64,000 nucleotides of DNA from NCBI GenBank assembly GCA_947473805.1, contig CANJGB010000002.1, positions 89,192 to 153,191 on the forward strand, read 5' to 3'. This document shows positions 25,737-35,830 of the stretch, one piece after another; positions within the stretch are counted from its first letter, which is position 1, and the number at the start of each line of letters is the position of its first letter. The notes under the pieces are model-generated. The model was not told the origin of the DNA. It worked only from the letters and a program-made list of their open reading frames with translations, and did no database searches. Both the position numbers and the translations under genes were made by a program. The stretch comes from Alphaproteobacteria bacterium. GTDB lineage: Bacteria > Pseudomonadota > Alphaproteobacteria > Ferrovibrionales > Ferrovibrionaceae.

Positions 25737-26644
25737 GCGCGTGGACCGGCTGGCGCGACAGCGACCTGTGGCACGGATTCGTCGGTTCGAGGCTGACGGT
25801 TGTTGCGGCCGTCGTTGCCGCTGTGCTGATCCTCGGCGCCTTGTTCGCCGGTCTGATCGCGCCGCAGAACCCGTTCGATCCGCTCAGCGTGAATCTGATC
25901 GACGCCCTGACTCCGCCGGCCTGGCAGGCGGGCGGCGAGGGGCGCTTCCTGCTCGGCACCGACGACCAGGGCCGCGACCTGTTCTCTGCCATCCTTTATG
26001 GCTCACGCCTGTCGCTTCTGGTCGGCGTGGCGTCGCTCGTCCTGGCCCTCGTACTGGGTGTCGGCCTGGGTCTGCTGGCCGGCTATGTCGGCGGCGTGGT
26101 CGATGCAGCCATCATGCGCGTCGCCGAAGTGCAGCTGACCTTCCCCGCCATCCTCATCGCCCTGCTGATCAGTGGCGTTGCGCGGGCCGTCCTGCCGGCC
26201 GAGGAGCATGGCCGTATAGCGATCCCGGTTCTGGTCCTGTCCATTGGGCTCAGCACGTGGGTGCAGTTCGCCCGCACCGTGCGCGGTTCGGCGATGGTCG
26301 AGCGCGGCAAGGAATATGTCCAGGCGGCGCGCGTCACCGGCCTTGGGCCGGGGCGGATCATGCTGCGCCACGTTCTGCCCAACGTGTTGAACCCGGTGCT
26401 AGTCATCGCCACCATCAGCCTCGGCAACGCGATCCTGACCGAGGCGACGCTGTCATTCCTCGGCGTCGGTGCGCCGCCGACCGAACCGTCCCTGGGCACC
26501 TTGATCAACAAGGGCAGCGCCTATCTGCTGTCCGGTGAATGGTGGATCGTGCTGTTTCCTGCACTGGTCCTGTCGTTGCTCGTCCTGGCGGTGAACCTGC
26601 TGGGTGACTGGCTGCGCGACGCCTTGAATCCCCGGTTGCGATGA
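25733..26644 (+). CDS. Peptide/nickel-type ABC transporter permease (DppC-like)
   Basis: A 303-residue permease partner of the upstream DppB-like protein. Visible features are the [20 protein letters not shown] motif that marks the DppC/OppC branch, the EAA loop [20 protein letters not shown], and [19 protein letters not shown]. It overlaps both neighbours by ATGA, so expression of the three genes should be coupled. Confidence 0.94.
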   Translation: MSAWTGWRDSDLWHGFVGSRLTVVAAVVAAVLILGALFAGLIAPQNPFDPLSVNLIDALTPPAWQAGGEGRFLLGTDDQGRDLFSAILYGSRLSLLVGVASLVLALVLGVGLGLLAGYVGGVVDAAIMRVAEVQLTFPAILIALLISGVARAVLPAEEHGRIAIPVLVLSIGLSTWVQFARTVRGSAMVERGKEYVQAARVTGLGPGRIMLRHVLPNVLNPVLVIATISLGNAILTEATLSFLGVGAPPTEPSLGTLINKGSAYLLSGEWWIVLFPALVLSLLVLAVNLLGDWLRDALNPRLR

Positions 26645-28398
26645 CGGAGCCGGTTCTTTTCGTCCGCAATCTGCGGGTCGAATTCACGTCACGGCGCGGC
26701 ACGCTGGTCGCGGTAGATGACGTGTCGTTCGATCTTGCACCGGGTGAGCTGCTGGGCGTCGTCGGCGAATCCGGCGCCGGCAAGACGATGACCGGCGCGG
26801 CGGTGCTTGGCCTCGTCGAGCCGCCGGGACGCATAGCGGGCGGCGAGGTGCTGCTCTCGGGCCGGCGTATCGACAATCTGCCGCCGGCGGAACTGCGCCG
26901 CATCCGCGGGCGCGAGATTGGCGCCATCTTCCAGGATCCGTTGACCAGCCTCGACCCGCTGCAACGCATCGGCGACCAACTGGTCGAAACCATCCGCACA
27001 CACATGCCCCTCAGCGCAGCGCATGCGAAGCAGCGCGCGCTGGACCTGCTGCGCGAGGTTGGCATTCCCGGCGCTGCCGAACGGTTCGGCAACTACCCGC
27101 ACCAGTTCTCCGGCGGCATGCGCCAGCGGGTGGTCATTGCACTGGCGTTGGCCGCCGAGCCGCGCGTCATCATCGCCGACGAGCCGACGACCGCGCTCGA
27201 TGTATCCGTGCAGGCGCAGATCATCGCCCTGCTGCGCCGGCTGGCGCGCGATCACGGCACAGCCATCGTGTTGGTCACCCACGATATCGGCGTCATCGCC
27301 GAGATTGCCGACCGTATGGTTGTCATGCGCGCCGGCCGCATTGTCGAGACCGGCGTGACCCGCGACGTTATACACGCGCCGACGCACCCTTATACCCAGG
27401 CGCTGATGGCAGCGATTCCGGTCATGGGTCGCCGCGACGTAGCGGTGAAACCGCAGGCCGAGACGCTGCTGGAATTCCGGGGCGTGCAAAAGAGCTTCGA
27501 TCTGTCCCCACCGCTGCTGGAGCGACTGTTCGCGGGCGCCTCGCGGCGCATCGTCCGTGCCGTGGACCGGGTGAGCTTCCACATTGGGCGCGGCGAGACG
27601 TATGGCCTGGTAGGTGAGTCCGGCTGTGGAAAATCTACGGTCGCGCGCCTCGTCGCCGGCCTGTACCGGCCCGAGCGTGGCGAAGTTCGCTATGCGGGCA
27701 GGCGCCTCCAGATGATTTTTCAGGACCCCTACGCCTCGCTCGATCCACGCTGGTGCGCCGGCGACATCATCGCGGAGCCGATCCGTTTCCATGGCCTGTT
27801 GAGCGGCGAGGCCGCCATAAGCCGTCGCGTCGATGAACTGCTGGGGCAGGTTGGCCTGTCGCCGGCCGATGCCGCGAAATATCCACACGAGTTTTCCGGC
27901 GGTCAGCGGCAGCGCATCTCCATCGCCCGCGCGCTCGCCGGCGAGCCGGACCTACTGGTTTGCGACGAGCCGACGTCGGCGCTCGATGTGTCGGTCCAGG
28001 CGCAGGTCATCGAGCTGATGCGCGAGTTGCAGCAGCGCCTTGGCCTGACCTACCTGTTCATCAGCCACAATCTGGCCGTCGTCAGCAACATCGCCGACCG
28101 CGTCGGCGTCATGTATCTCGGCCGGCTGGTGGAGGAGGGGCCTGTCGAACGCGTGTTCACAGCGCCGCGCCATCCCTACACGCGCATGCTGCTGGCTGCC
28201 GTGCCCGACCTTGCCATGTTGGGCATCGAGCGGCCGCCGCCGGCAGGCGAGATCGCCGATCCACTTGCCGTTCCGCCGGGCTGTGCCTTCCACCCTCGGT
28301 GCCCGCTGGCATTCGACCGTTGCCGGGCCGAAACGCCGGCACTGCGCGCCGACGCGGCGGGTGCGGTCGCCTGCCACGCGGCGGATATGGACCTATAG
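26641..28398 (+). CDS. Fused dipeptide-type ABC transporter ATPase (DppD-DppF in one chain)
   Basis: A 585-residue protein with two complete nucleotide-binding domains. The first (about 5-255) has [22 protein letters not shown] and [12 protein letters not shown]. The second (about 275-570) has [22 protein letters not shown] and [12 protein letters not shown]. The C-terminal cysteine-rich tail ([17 protein letters not shown]) is typical of the oligopeptide ATPases and may bind an iron-sulfur cluster. Separate DppD and DppF proteins are the norm, and this fusion is a known variant (GsiA-like). It overlaps the LysR gene 3' end by 6 nt in convergent orientation. Confidence 0.95.
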   Translation: MTEPVLFVRNLRVEFTSRRGTLVAVDDVSFDLAPGELLGVVGESGAGKTMTGAAVLGLVEPPGRIAGGEVLLSGRRIDNLPPAELRRIRGREIGAIFQDPLTSLDPLQRIGDQLVETIRTHMPLSAAHAKQRALDLLREVGIPGAAERFGNYPHQFSGGMRQRVVIALALAAEPRVIIADEPTTALDVSVQAQIIALLRRLARDHGTAIVLVTHDIGVIAEIADRMVVMRAGRIVETGVTRDVIHAPTHPYTQALMAAIPVMGRRDVAVKPQAETLLEFRGVQKSFDLSPPLLERLFAGASRRIVRAVDRVSFHIGRGETYGLVGESGCGKSTVARLVAGLYRPERGEVRYAGRRLQMIFQDPYASLDPRWCAGDIIAEPIRFHGLLSGEAAISRRVDELLGQVGLSPADAAKYPHEFSGGQRQRISIARALAGEPDLLVCDEPTSALDVSVQAQVIELMRELQQRLGLTYLFISHNLAVVSNIADRVGVMYLGRLVEEGPVERVFTAPRHPYTRMLLAAVPDLAMLGIERPPPAGEIADPLAVPPGCAFHPRCPLAFDRCRAETPALRADAAGAVACHAADMDL

Positions 28399-29289
28399 CT
28401 TCTTCACGAAGCCATCGACCAGCTTCAGGAAGCTGGTCTGAACCGTTCCCTGGTAGCGTGCCTTGCGAATGATCGCATAGTAGCTGCGCGTCAGGCGGAA
28501 GTCCGCCACGTCCAGTTTCACCAGTTCGCCGCTCTTTAGCTCACGGTCGATGGCGCTGTGCGCCAGGCAGCCGATGGCATCGCCCAAAGCCGCGGTCTTC
28601 TTGATCGCCTCGAGGCTGTCGGTTTCCAGCCCGATATTGATGGTCGAGAGGCTATCCAGCACAAACGGCAGCAGAGCATTGCGTGTCGTCGAGCCGCGCC
28701 GCTGTACCAGCCATGTCTCGTCCTTCAGGTCGGCCAGGCGCAGCTTGCGCTTTTTCGTCAAGCGGTGGCCGCGCCTCGCAAACACGACCAGCCGGTCTTC
28801 GAACCAGGCGCGGGAGTCGATGGTCGGCCGGGTATTGGGACTTTCGACGAAGCCGAGGTCGAGGTTGATGTTGTCCACCTCTTCGAGAATCCGGACCGAG
28901 GGCGCCACCACCAGCTCGATCCGCACCTCGGGGTGCGCGGCGATGAAAGAGGCGCACACAGCCGGCATGATGTAATTGCCGATGGTTGTTGCCGCGCCGA
29001 CCTTGAGTGTGCCTTGCAGCGGCTGGTTGCGAGCCGTGGCCTGCATCTCCTCGCTCATGGTCAGGATCGACTTCACCCGCGCATGCAGGCGGCGCCCGTC
29101 CTCGTTTGGGGCCAGCCGGCCCTGGCGACGATGGAACAGTTCAAGGCCCATGGTCGCCTCGAACGCCTGAATGGCGATGGTGACGGCCGGCTGGGTCAGG
29201 CGCATTTCGTCCGCCGCCTGTTGCACGCTGCCCGCGCGCACCACAGCATCGAAGGCGCGCATCTGCTTAATGGTGACGTCGTTCGGCAT
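28393..29289 (-). CDS. LysR-family transcriptional regulator
   Basis: A 298-residue regulator. The winged helix-turn-helix is at residues ~8-65 ([29 protein letters not shown]) and the effector-binding domain spans ~90-295. AGAGGAG lies 8 nt before the ATG. It is divergent from the amidohydrolase gene at 29404, the usual layout for a LysR regulator and its target. The ligand is presumably related to the amidohydrolase pathway, but no direct evidence shows this. The 3' end overlaps the fused ATPase gene by 6 nt. Confidence 0.95.
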   Translation of the reverse strand: MPNDVTIKQMRAFDAVVRAGSVQQAADEMRLTQPAVTIAIQAFEATMGLELFHRRQGRLAPNEDGRRLHARVKSILTMSEEMQATARNQPLQGTLKVGAATTIGNYIMPAVCASFIAAHPEVRIELVVAPSVRILEEVDNINLDLGFVESPNTRPTIDSRAWFEDRLVVFARRGHRLTKKRKLRLADLKDETWLVQRRGSTTRNALLPFVLDSLSTINIGLETDSLEAIKKTAALGDAIGCLAHSAIDRELKSGELVKLDVADFRLTRSYYAIIRKARYQGTVQTSFLKLVDGFVKKL

Positions 29290-29403
29290 TCGCCGGCTCC
29301 TCTCATTGGACTTTATTATTCAATCATAAAAATAAATAAATTTTCACTATGTATCCATGCCGCTAGGCTGTCGCCCAACGACAACACCAACGGGGAGGAA
29401 GCC
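29290..29403. promoter_or_regulatory. Divergent LysR/amidohydrolase control region, AT-rich
   Basis: A 114-base gap holding a sharply AT-rich core at about 29312-29348 (TTATTATTCAATCATAAAAA and following), unlike the GC-rich surroundings. Such a core is expected for promoter melting and for LysR binding of the T-N11-A type; several A/T-rich half-sites overlap, so no single operator can be fixed. GGGGAGGAAG near 29394 is the ribosome-binding site of the amidohydrolase gene. Confidence 0.55.
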
Positions 29404-30525
29404 ATGGATCTCACTGGCGTGAAGATCATCTCGTCCGACGACCACCTGCAGGAACCGGCCGACCTCTGGGCAAGGCGCATGCCCAAGAACCTGCGTGATC
29501 GCGCGCCTCAGGTGGTGCGCCTGCCCGATGGTGGCGATGCCTGGGTGATGGACAACAATCCGCCGCGCGCGTTCGGCGTGCTTGTCTCCGCCGGCCGCCG
29601 CCCCGATCAGCTAAAGGATGGCGGCCTGACCTGGGCCGATGTGCCGCGCGGATCGTATGACCCCGACGAGCGCCTGAAGGCCATGGATCTGGACGGCATA
29701 TCCGTCACGGTCCTCTATCCGAACGTAACCCTCGATCCGTTCATGTGCCTGGTGAAACTCGGACCCGATGTCGAGCAGCCGATCCTGCGCGCGTACAACG
29801 ATCACCTCGCCGAATTCTGCTCGACGGACCGCAAGCGCCTGATCGGCATTGGCGTGGTGCCAACGCAGGACATCGCGCAGGCCGTGGCCGAATTGCAGCA
29901 CATCGCGAAGCTGGGTCTCAAGGGCGCGCTGATCCCCGTCGCGCCGCCCAAGGCCGACTGGAATGATCCGATGTATGAGCCGATCTGGACCGCGGCCGAG
30001 GACCTGGGCCTGGTGCTCAGTATCCATGGCGGCAAGCCGCGCGGCCTGCCGACCCGCAACGAGCTGGCGAAGCAGCCGGGCGGCAACCTGGTTTACATGC
30101 ACATCGCCCGCGTCAGCATCATGGAGGCTTTCGCCTACCTGTTCTGGTCAGGTGTGTTCGAGCGCCATCCGAAGCTGAAGTTCGTGTCTGTCGAAGGCGA
30201 TATCGGCTGGCTGCCGTACTACAAGCAGCGCAGCATCGACATCAGCAAGAAGCACGGCGCCTGGGCCGGCGCCAAGCTGCAATACCCGGCGGCGCACTGG
30301 TTCGGCAAAAGCTTCTTCGCTACCTTCGAGGACGACCGCGTGGGCATCGAGCAGCGCGAGCGCATCGGTATCGACACACTTCTCTGGGCGTCGGACTTTC
30401 CGCACTCATCGACCACCTGGCCGGAATCGGCAAAGGCCATTGGGCACACCTTTGCAGGCGTGCCTGACGATGAGGTGCGCAAGATCGTTTCGAGCAATGC
30501 GCGGGCGTTGTACCGGCTGGACTAG
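29404..30525 (+). CDS. Amidohydrolase-family (amidohydrolase_2) metal-dependent hydrolase or decarboxylase
   Basis: A 373-residue TIM-barrel protein of the PF04909 type. The N-terminus IISSDDHLQEPADLWARR is the usual D-x-H-like start of this branch. Later motifs include LVLSIHGGKPRGLP (metal His), FVSVEGDIGWLPYYKQR and the C-terminal LLWASDFPHSSTTWPES with the catalytic Asp. Family members hydrolyse or decarboxylate ring or acyl compounds (for example ACMSD-like and xenobiotic enzymes). A strong GGGGAGGAAG precedes the ATG. It is probably controlled by the divergent LysR gene. Substrate unknown. Confidence 0.92.
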   Translation: MDLTGVKIISSDDHLQEPADLWARRMPKNLRDRAPQVVRLPDGGDAWVMDNNPPRAFGVLVSAGRRPDQLKDGGLTWADVPRGSYDPDERLKAMDLDGISVTVLYPNVTLDPFMCLVKLGPDVEQPILRAYNDHLAEFCSTDRKRLIGIGVVPTQDIAQAVAELQHIAKLGLKGALIPVAPPKADWNDPMYEPIWTAAEDLGLVLSIHGGKPRGLPTRNELAKQPGGNLVYMHIARVSIMEAFAYLFWSGVFERHPKLKFVSVEGDIGWLPYYKQRSIDISKKHGAWAGAKLQYPAAHWFGKSFFATFEDDRVGIEQRERIGIDTLLWASDFPHSSTTWPESAKAIGHTFAGVPDDEVRKIVSSNARALYRLD

Positions 30526-30609
30526 GGCCTTCGCGACAACGTGCCGCGTGACGGCGGGGCCGTCGCGGCGCGACAACTTGTGGCAGTTTACCTTCCGAGG
30601 AACACGCTC

Positions 30610-30846
30610 ATGCCTGCTTCATTCCTCTCCCGTCGCGAGCTTCTGCTCGGCACGGGGGCCATCGCAACGGGTGCAGCGGCCAGCCTGGCCCTGGCCACGC
30701 CGACCTGCGCCGCAATTCACGAACGTTTGTCGTCGGGGTTTCGCGCTGCCGGCCGCAGGGGCGTGCTCGCCGCAAACAACGTGCTGTCAACGGTGCAGGA
30801 TGTCATCTGCCCGTGTTGCGGCAAGCCGCTGTTCGACTTCGAGTAG
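30610..30846 (+). CDS. Tiny Tat-exported protein with CPCC motif
   Basis: A 78-residue protein. The N-terminus is a clear twin-arginine signal (SRRELLLGTGAIATGAAASL, ending ...PTCAA), so it would be exported folded. The mature part is only ~42 residues and ends VICPCCGKPLFDFE, where CPCC could hold a metal (rubredoxin or zinc-ribbon-like half site) or a thiol group. GAGGAA lies upstream of the ATG. I do not recognise the family. It follows the amidohydrolase gene by ~85 nt and converges on another small secreted-protein gene. Confidence 0.65.
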   Translation: MPASFLSRRELLLGTGAIATGAAASLALATPTCAAIHERLSSGFRAAGRRGVLAANNVLSTVQDVICPCCGKPLFDFE

Positions 30847-30864
30847 AGCGAACGGGCAGGGCGC

Positions 30865-31176
30865 CTAGCGGCGTTGGTCGCCGTTCCGGTCCAGTTCGAT
30901 CAGTGGCGCCAGACCGGTGCCCGGCGCAAAGCGCTCGCCCCGTTGCGGGCCCGACAACGTGTTGCCGCGCGGCGGCGTGATAGAGAACTGGAAGGGCGAG
31001 CCACGGCCGGAATTGCCCTGTCCATTGAAGTTCTGTACCTGGCCATCGGGATCGGCATAGCGCGCCGCATTCCTGTCGTCCTTGCCATGGGTCTCAAGCG
31101 TCAGCGCCATGGCCGGCTGGGTCCAGAGCGGAGCGGTCAGCAGGACGGCGGCAAAACCGGAATAAAGACGCTTCAT
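30865..31176 (-). CDS. Small secreted protein, unknown
   Basis: A 103-residue protein with a signal peptide (MKRLYSGFAAVLLTAPLWTQPAMA). The mature part is rich in Asp, Gly, Arg and Asn (HGKDDRNAARYADPDGQVQN and GLAPLIELDRNGDQRR), which suggests a flexible, possibly cation-binding protein, but no EF-hand or other motif is definite. GGAG is 7 nt before the ATG. It is convergent with the Tat-exported gene and follows the SDR gene in the same orientation by 84 nt. Confidence 0.65.
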   Translation of the reverse strand: MKRLYSGFAAVLLTAPLWTQPAMALTLETHGKDDRNAARYADPDGQVQNFNGQGNSGRGSPFQFSITPPRGNTLSGPQRGERFAPGTGLAPLIELDRNGDQRR

Positions 31177-31259
31177 AGGTAGCTCCAAGGTCCAATGTGG
31201 CCCCGACGGCGGCATGGTGCGCCGGTTGGGGCCTGTCCGCAAGCTGCAGATTGTCGCCC

Positions 31260-32117
31260 TCAGTTCTTCCGGATCGGCCCATACATGCGGTGTGCCGCGT
31301 CGATAATGGGGGAGTTGGTCCAGCGGCCGTCACGTGACTGGCGCCAGCCGGCCTGGGCCAGCGCGCCGCCGTCGACCAGGATCGTCTCGCCGGTGGTCCA
31401 GGCTGACATCTCGGTGGCCAGGTAGACCGCTGCCCCCGCGCTGTCTTCCGGCCTGCCGTAACGGCCCAGGGGAAACCAGCGCTTCACATGGTCCTGGTAC
31501 TCCGGCTTCACCGATTTGACGATCTGGATCTGCGCCGTCTCGGTCGTCTCGGGTGCGATGCAGTTCACCCTTATGCCGTCGCCGCCCAGTTCGCAGGCGA
31601 GGCTCTTGGTGAAGTTCACGATCGCTGCCTTGTACGCGGCATAGACCACACCGACCGGGTAGCCGCGCAGGCCCTCGATGGATGACAGGCTGATGATGCT
31701 TGAGCCTGGCCCGGCCTTCTTGATCAGGGGCAGGGCAGCGTGAGTTACCAGCAGGACGTGGCGGAAATTGATGTTGTGCAGCCGATCCCATTCCTCCGGC
31801 GTCGATTCCTCGAATGTCTTGTACAGGTTCAGGGCGTGGCCGACATTGTTCACCAGCACGTCCAGTCTGCCGTACTTCTTGGCAATCTTGGCCATCACAG
31901 CCTTGACCTGCTTCGCGTCCTGCACGTCGGCGGGGATAACCAGGTTCTCGACCTTCGCGGCGTCGAGCTGCTTGCGGATTGCCTTGCAGTTCGCCTTGTC
32001 GATCTCGGCGATCACCACCTTGGCGCCGAGTTCGCCGTAGGCCAGGGCGATGGAGGCGCCAATTCCCGCGCCACCGCCGGTGATCAGGGCGACCTTGTTC
32101 TTCAGGGTGATTTTCAT
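31260..32117 (-). CDS. Short-chain dehydrogenase/reductase
   Basis: A 285-residue NAD(P)-dependent Rossmann-fold enzyme. The cofactor loop is ITGGGAGIGASIALAYG, the NNxG motif is VLVNNVGHA, and the active site is SLSSIEG with YAAYK (YxxxK). Acidic residues after the second strand (VVIAEIDKANC) favour NAD over NADP. GGGAGG lies 8 nt before the ATG at 32117. The extra C-terminal tail (QAGWRQSRDGRWTNSPII and on) is longer than in core SDRs. Substrate unknown. Confidence 0.93.
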   Translation of the reverse strand: MKITLKNKVALITGGGAGIGASIALAYGELGAKVVIAEIDKANCKAIRKQLDAAKVENLVIPADVQDAKQVKAVMAKIAKKYGRLDVLVNNVGHALNLYKTFEESTPEEWDRLHNINFRHVLLVTHAALPLIKKAGPGSSIISLSSIEGLRGYPVGVVYAAYKAAIVNFTKSLACELGGDGIRVNCIAPETTETAQIQIVKSVKPEYQDHVKRWFPLGRYGRPEDSAGAAVYLATEMSAWTTGETILVDGGALAQAGWRQSRDGRWTNSPIIDAAHRMYGPIRKN

Positions 32118-32377
32118 GGCGCTGCCTCCCGGGCAATCAGGGCTATGGTTCGGCTGTAGCAGAGCGCCTGTGCGACGGCAATCTAATGCGCGTACCAAAT
32201 CGAAACAGCTACCCAAGCCACAAATGTCATCTTTCGGAACCTTTTGTTGCCACCTTCGTTCGCGCGACAACAGGTTGACCCGTATTCGGGTCCGACATCC
32301 GGGCGCGGCAATTACCGCCACCGGGCTATCACCGCGGTAGCCTGGTACCTGGTGTCTATGGGGTGGTGGGTTAGGTA
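32118..32377. promoter_or_regulatory. Divergent intergenic region SDR/hybrid kinase with inverted repeats
   Basis: A 260-base divergent gap that must hold promoters for both genes. A perfect 6-bp hairpin GACCCG-TATT-CGGGTC lies at 32277-32292, and a looser TGTTG...CAACA pair spans ~32244-32272. Both are candidates for regulator sites. No consensus -35/-10 pair could be assigned with confidence. Confidence 0.4.
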
Positions 32378-33901
32378 ATGCGTACGCCGGCGCCGCTTGG
32401 AAGCTTGGGATTTGAAAAACTTGTCAACGCCGTCGTTGACTATGCGATCTACATGCTCGATCCCGACGGCCATGTGGTGACCTGGAACAGTGGCGCCAAG
32501 CGGATCAAGAACTACGACGCCGCCGAAATCATCGGGCAACACTATTCGCGTTTCTACATCCCCGAAGACATCGCTCGTGGCCTGCCGGTTGCGGCGCTGG
32601 AAGCGGCGCGCGAAATCGGCCGCTACGAGGCTGAGGGCTGGCGGGTGCGCAAGGACGGCACCCGGTTCTGGGCCAGCGTGGTCATCGATGCCGTGCGCGA
32701 CGATCAGGGCCAGGTGGTCGGCTTTGCCAAGGTGACCCGCGACATTACCGAGCGGCGCGACGCCCAGTTGCAGATGGAGCAGAGCCGCGAGCAGCTCTTC
32801 CAGGCGCAGAAGATGGAAGCGCTGGGCCAGCTCACCGGCGGCGTTGCCCACGACTTCAACAACCTGCTGACGGCAATTCTCGGCGCGGCTGAACTGGCGC
32901 GCCGCGCCGCCGGCGACAATCCCCGCTTGATGACCCTGCTCAATGGCATTGCCGCCTCGGCCCGGCGCGGTTCGGTGGTGACCCAGCAACTACTCGACTT
33001 CGCCCGCCAGCAACCGCTGGAGCCGGAGGAGATCGACCTGACCCAACGCATGGGGCCCATCGCCGCTCTGTTGCGCCACTCGCTGCGCGGCGATATTGCC
33101 TTGGTTACTGAAGTGCAGACCAACCTCTGGCCGGTCGAGGTCGATCCGGGTCAGCTGGAACTGGCATTGCTGAACGTTGCGCTGAATGCGCGCGACGCCA
33201 TGCCCCAAGGCGGCAACCTGCGAATCGCGGCGAACAACGTTTCATTGAACCGTGAAGTTGAAGGCCTGGCGGGCGAGTTTGTTGCCCTGTCGATTACCGA
33301 CACCGGCCCCGGTATTCCGCAGGAAATATTGCCGCGCGTCTTTGACGCGTTCTTTACCACCAAGGACCAGGGGCGCGGTACAGGTCTGGGCCTCTGCCAG
33401 GTGCACCGTTTTGCCAAGCATTCCAGCGGCGCGGTCACCGCCCGTTCACCGCCAGGCGAGGGCGCGACGATCACCCTGTATCTGCCAGCGCGCCGCCCGC
33501 AACTGGGTATCGAGCAGAAGGCGGCCGAAGACGAGAGTCGTCTCCGTATCCTGGTGGTCGAGGACGACATGCTGGTCGCGGAATACGCCGCGGAGCTGCT
33601 GCAGGAGATGGGCTACGCCACCCGTGTCGTGCACAATGCCGGCGAGGCACTGGCCGCTCTTGAGCGCGAGCCGCGCTTCGACCTTGTATTTTCCGACATC
33701 GTCATGCCCGGCGGCCTGAACGGCTTCGAACTGGCGCGCAAGATTGGCGACCTCCATCCCGAACTGCCGATCCTGCTGACCAGCGGTTACAACGACAACA
33801 CCACCGCCCGCGCATCCGCGCTCCACATCGTGCCGAAGCCGTACCGTTTCGATGATCTGCAGGCAGCATTGAGTCAGCTACTGGAATTCCGTCGGGCATA
33901 A
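32378..33901 (+). CDS. Hybrid histidine kinase (PAS-HisKA-HATPase-REC)
   Basis: A 507-residue cytosolic kinase. A PAS domain (about 12-125, MLDPDGHVVTWNSGAKRIKNY) precedes a HisKA-type dimerisation domain with phospho-acceptor His158 in GGVAHDFNNLL, an ATPase domain (about 225-375, with DTGPGIPQEILPRVFDAFFTTK and GTGLGLCQVHRFAK), and a receiver domain (about 390-505) with Asp440 in FSDIVMPGG. It has no membrane helix, so the PAS domain senses an internal cue such as redox, gas or light (family inference). Hybrid kinases need a phosphotransfer protein; an interrupted HPt gene lies 2 kb away. Confidence 0.95.
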   Translation: MRTPAPLGSLGFEKLVNAVVDYAIYMLDPDGHVVTWNSGAKRIKNYDAAEIIGQHYSRFYIPEDIARGLPVAALEAAREIGRYEAEGWRVRKDGTRFWASVVIDAVRDDQGQVVGFAKVTRDITERRDAQLQMEQSREQLFQAQKMEALGQLTGGVAHDFNNLLTAILGAAELARRAAGDNPRLMTLLNGIAASARRGSVVTQQLLDFARQQPLEPEEIDLTQRMGPIAALLRHSLRGDIALVTEVQTNLWPVEVDPGQLELALLNVALNARDAMPQGGNLRIAANNVSLNREVEGLAGEFVALSITDTGPGIPQEILPRVFDAFFTTKDQGRGTGLGLCQVHRFAKHSSGAVTARSPPGEGATITLYLPARRPQLGIEQKAAEDESRLRILVVEDDMLVAEYAAELLQEMGYATRVVHNAGEALAALEREPRFDLVFSDIVMPGGLNGFELARKIGDLHPELPILLTSGYNDNTTARASALHIVPKPYRFDDLQAALSQLLEFRRA

Positions 33902-33929
33902 CCTCGTCTTAGGATGGCATTGGTGTCGC

Positions 33930-34319
33930 TCAGCTGACGCGTGGCTTCGCTGACTTACTATTGGTCGCTTGTACAGCGCCTGCCAGTTTCTTCGGCGCCA
34001 AGGTGCGGTAGCTTTCGCGTAGCCATTCGGCGAGCATGCCGGCCGGTGGGTCATCGCCCTTCACGAAAGTGGCACTGACCCAGCCGCTTTTGCCCAGGCC
34101 GTACCGCGTCGGTGTTGCGAATGGCATCATCAGCGCGATGGCGTTTGAGTCGCGCAGCTTGAAGCTGAGCCGCAACTCGCTCTCGTCCAGATGCAGCATC
34201 AGGAAGATCTTGTTCCTCACCTTGAAGGCCGTGTGGCCCCAAGGGTGATCTTCGCGCGTCTCAGGCAGCGATAGCGCCAGCTTGGCCAGTGCCGTCGCAG
34301 TACTGCGCAGTTTCCGCAC
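33930..34319 (-). CDS. MmcQ/YjbR-family DNA-binding-like protein
   Basis: A 129-residue protein of the MmcQ/YjbR fold (double-wing). Typical segments are [29 protein letters not shown] and [13 protein letters not shown]. The family is suspected to bind nucleic acid, but function is not established. It starts with GTG at 34319, overlapping the manC stop (TAGTG), so it is coupled to manC. The hybrid kinase gene converges from the other side. Confidence 0.88.
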   Translation of the reverse strand: MRKLRSTATALAKLALSLPETREDHPWGHTAFKVRNKIFLMLHLDESELRLSFKLRDSNAIALMMPFATPTRYGLGKSGWVSATFVKGDDPPAGMLAEWLRESYRTLAPKKLAGAVQATNSKSAKPRVS

Positions 34320-35761
34320 TATTTCGTCTCGTCGGCGGCGCGCTGGTAGACGTCGTCGTAGCGCACGATGTCGTCCTCACCGAGATAGGCGCCGGACTGG
34401 ACCTCGATCAGGTGCAGCGGCAGGCGGCCCGGATTTTCCAGCCGGTGCGTCATGCCTATGGGGATGTACGTTGATTCATTCGGCCCCATGATAGTCGTCT
34501 GTTCGCCGCGCGTGATTTTGCCGGTTCCCCGCACGACGATCCAGTGCTCCGCGCGATGATGGTGCATCTGCAGGCTCAGCTGGCCGCCCGGTTTCACCAT
34601 CAGGTGCTTGACCTGAAAGCGGTCGCCAACATCGACCGTTTCGTAATAGCCCCAGGGGCGGTGGTGGCGCGGATGGGCGCTCTCTTCCGGGCGGCCGCGG
34701 CGCTTCAGCTCAGCGACGATTTCTTTCACCTCGCCGGCGCGGCTGCGTGGCGTCACCAGCACCGCATCGCCGGTTTCAACAATCAAAAGGTCGCTGACGC
34801 CCACGGCGGCCACCAGTGTCTTCTCGGTGCGGATGTAGCAGTTGGTAACGTCTTGGGCGATTACATCACCGATGACCACGTTGCCACGGGCGTCCTTAGA
34901 GCCAATCTCCCACAACGCGTCCCACGCGCCCACGTCGTTCCAGCCGATGTCCACCGGGATCACCGCGGCATCCGCGGTATGCTCCATGACAGCGTAGTCG
35001 ATGGAGATGTTCGGGCTGGCGGCAAATCCGGCTTCGTCGAGGCGCAGAAAATCGAGGTCGCGCTTCGCTTTGTCCAGCGACGCGGCGCAGGCGTCAACAA
35101 TGGCCGGTTGTAGCCGGCGCAACTCTGCCAGGAATCGGGCGGCGCTGAATACGAAGATGCCACCGTTCCAGTAATATCGGTCGCTGGCGACGTACGCCGC
35201 AGCAGTCGCTGCGTCGGGTTTTTCCTTGAACCGTTCGACCGCGTAGACACCGTCGCCCAGCGAGGCGCCGCGTTCGATATAGCCGTAGCCCACGTTCGGC
35301 CCGGTCGCCTTGATGCCAAGCGTGACGAGCCGGCCGGCGCGCGCCTGTTCAGTGGCATGTGCGATGGCGGCGCGGAAGCCATCGGTATCAGCGATGGCAT
35401 GGTCGGCGGGCAGGACCGCGAGAATTGCCTCTGGGTCGGTCGCGGCAATATAGAGCGCGGCGACAGCCACGGCGGCTGCGGTATTGCGGGCCACGGGTTC
35501 CAGGAGCATCGCCTCTGGGCGGATCCCCAATTGCTGCAGTTGCTCTGCGATGGCAAATCGGTGATCGTTATTACACACCACCAGTGGCGCGGCGACGCCA
35601 GCCTGCCCGTTCAGGCGCAGGGCGGTTTCCTGAAGCATCGTCTTTTCGGTCACCAGCGGCTGCAACTGCTTTGGATACAGCGCCCGCGACAACGGCCAGA
35701 GCCGGGTACCAGACCCGCCGGACAGGATCACGGGATAAAGGCTGTTTGGAGGGGCGTTCAT
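34319..35761 (-). CDS. manC: Mannose-1-phosphate guanylyltransferase / mannose-6-phosphate isomerase
   Basis: A 480-residue bifunctional enzyme for GDP-mannose supply to polysaccharide. The nucleotidyltransferase N-terminus has [22 protein letters not shown]; the C-terminal cupin isomerase domain has [20 protein letters not shown] and [20 protein letters not shown]. The ATG at 35761 (MNAPPNSL) gives the usual family length. Its 3' end overlaps the MmcQ-type gene by 1 nt, and it is divergent from the HPt gene with 69 nt between starts. No other sugar-nucleotide genes are in the window. Confidence 0.96.
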   Translation of the reverse strand: MNAPPNSLYPVILSGGSGTRLWPLSRALYPKQLQPLVTEKTMLQETALRLNGQAGVAAPLVVCNNDHRFAIAEQLQQLGIRPEAMLLEPVARNTAAAVAVAALYIAATDPEAILAVLPADHAIADTDGFRAAIAHATEQARAGRLVTLGIKATGPNVGYGYIERGASLGDGVYAVERFKEKPDAATAAAYVASDRYYWNGGIFVFSAARFLAELRRLQPAIVDACAASLDKAKRDLDFLRLDEAGFAASPNISIDYAVMEHTADAAVIPVDIGWNDVGAWDALWEIGSKDARGNVVIGDVIAQDVTNCYIRTEKTLVAAVGVSDLLIVETGDAVLVTPRSRAGEVKEIVAELKRRGRPEESAHPRHHRPWGYYETVDVGDRFQVKHLMVKPGGQLSLQMHHHRAEHWIVVRGTGKITRGEQTTIMGPNESTYIPIGMTHRLENPGRLPLHLIEVQSGAYLGEDDIVRYDDVYQRAADETK

Positions 35762-35830
35762 GGAGTACCGCAATTCGGGGAATTTGCGGTAACCTATTGG
35801 CCTGCCCCGTGGCACGCAAGCGACCGCCGA

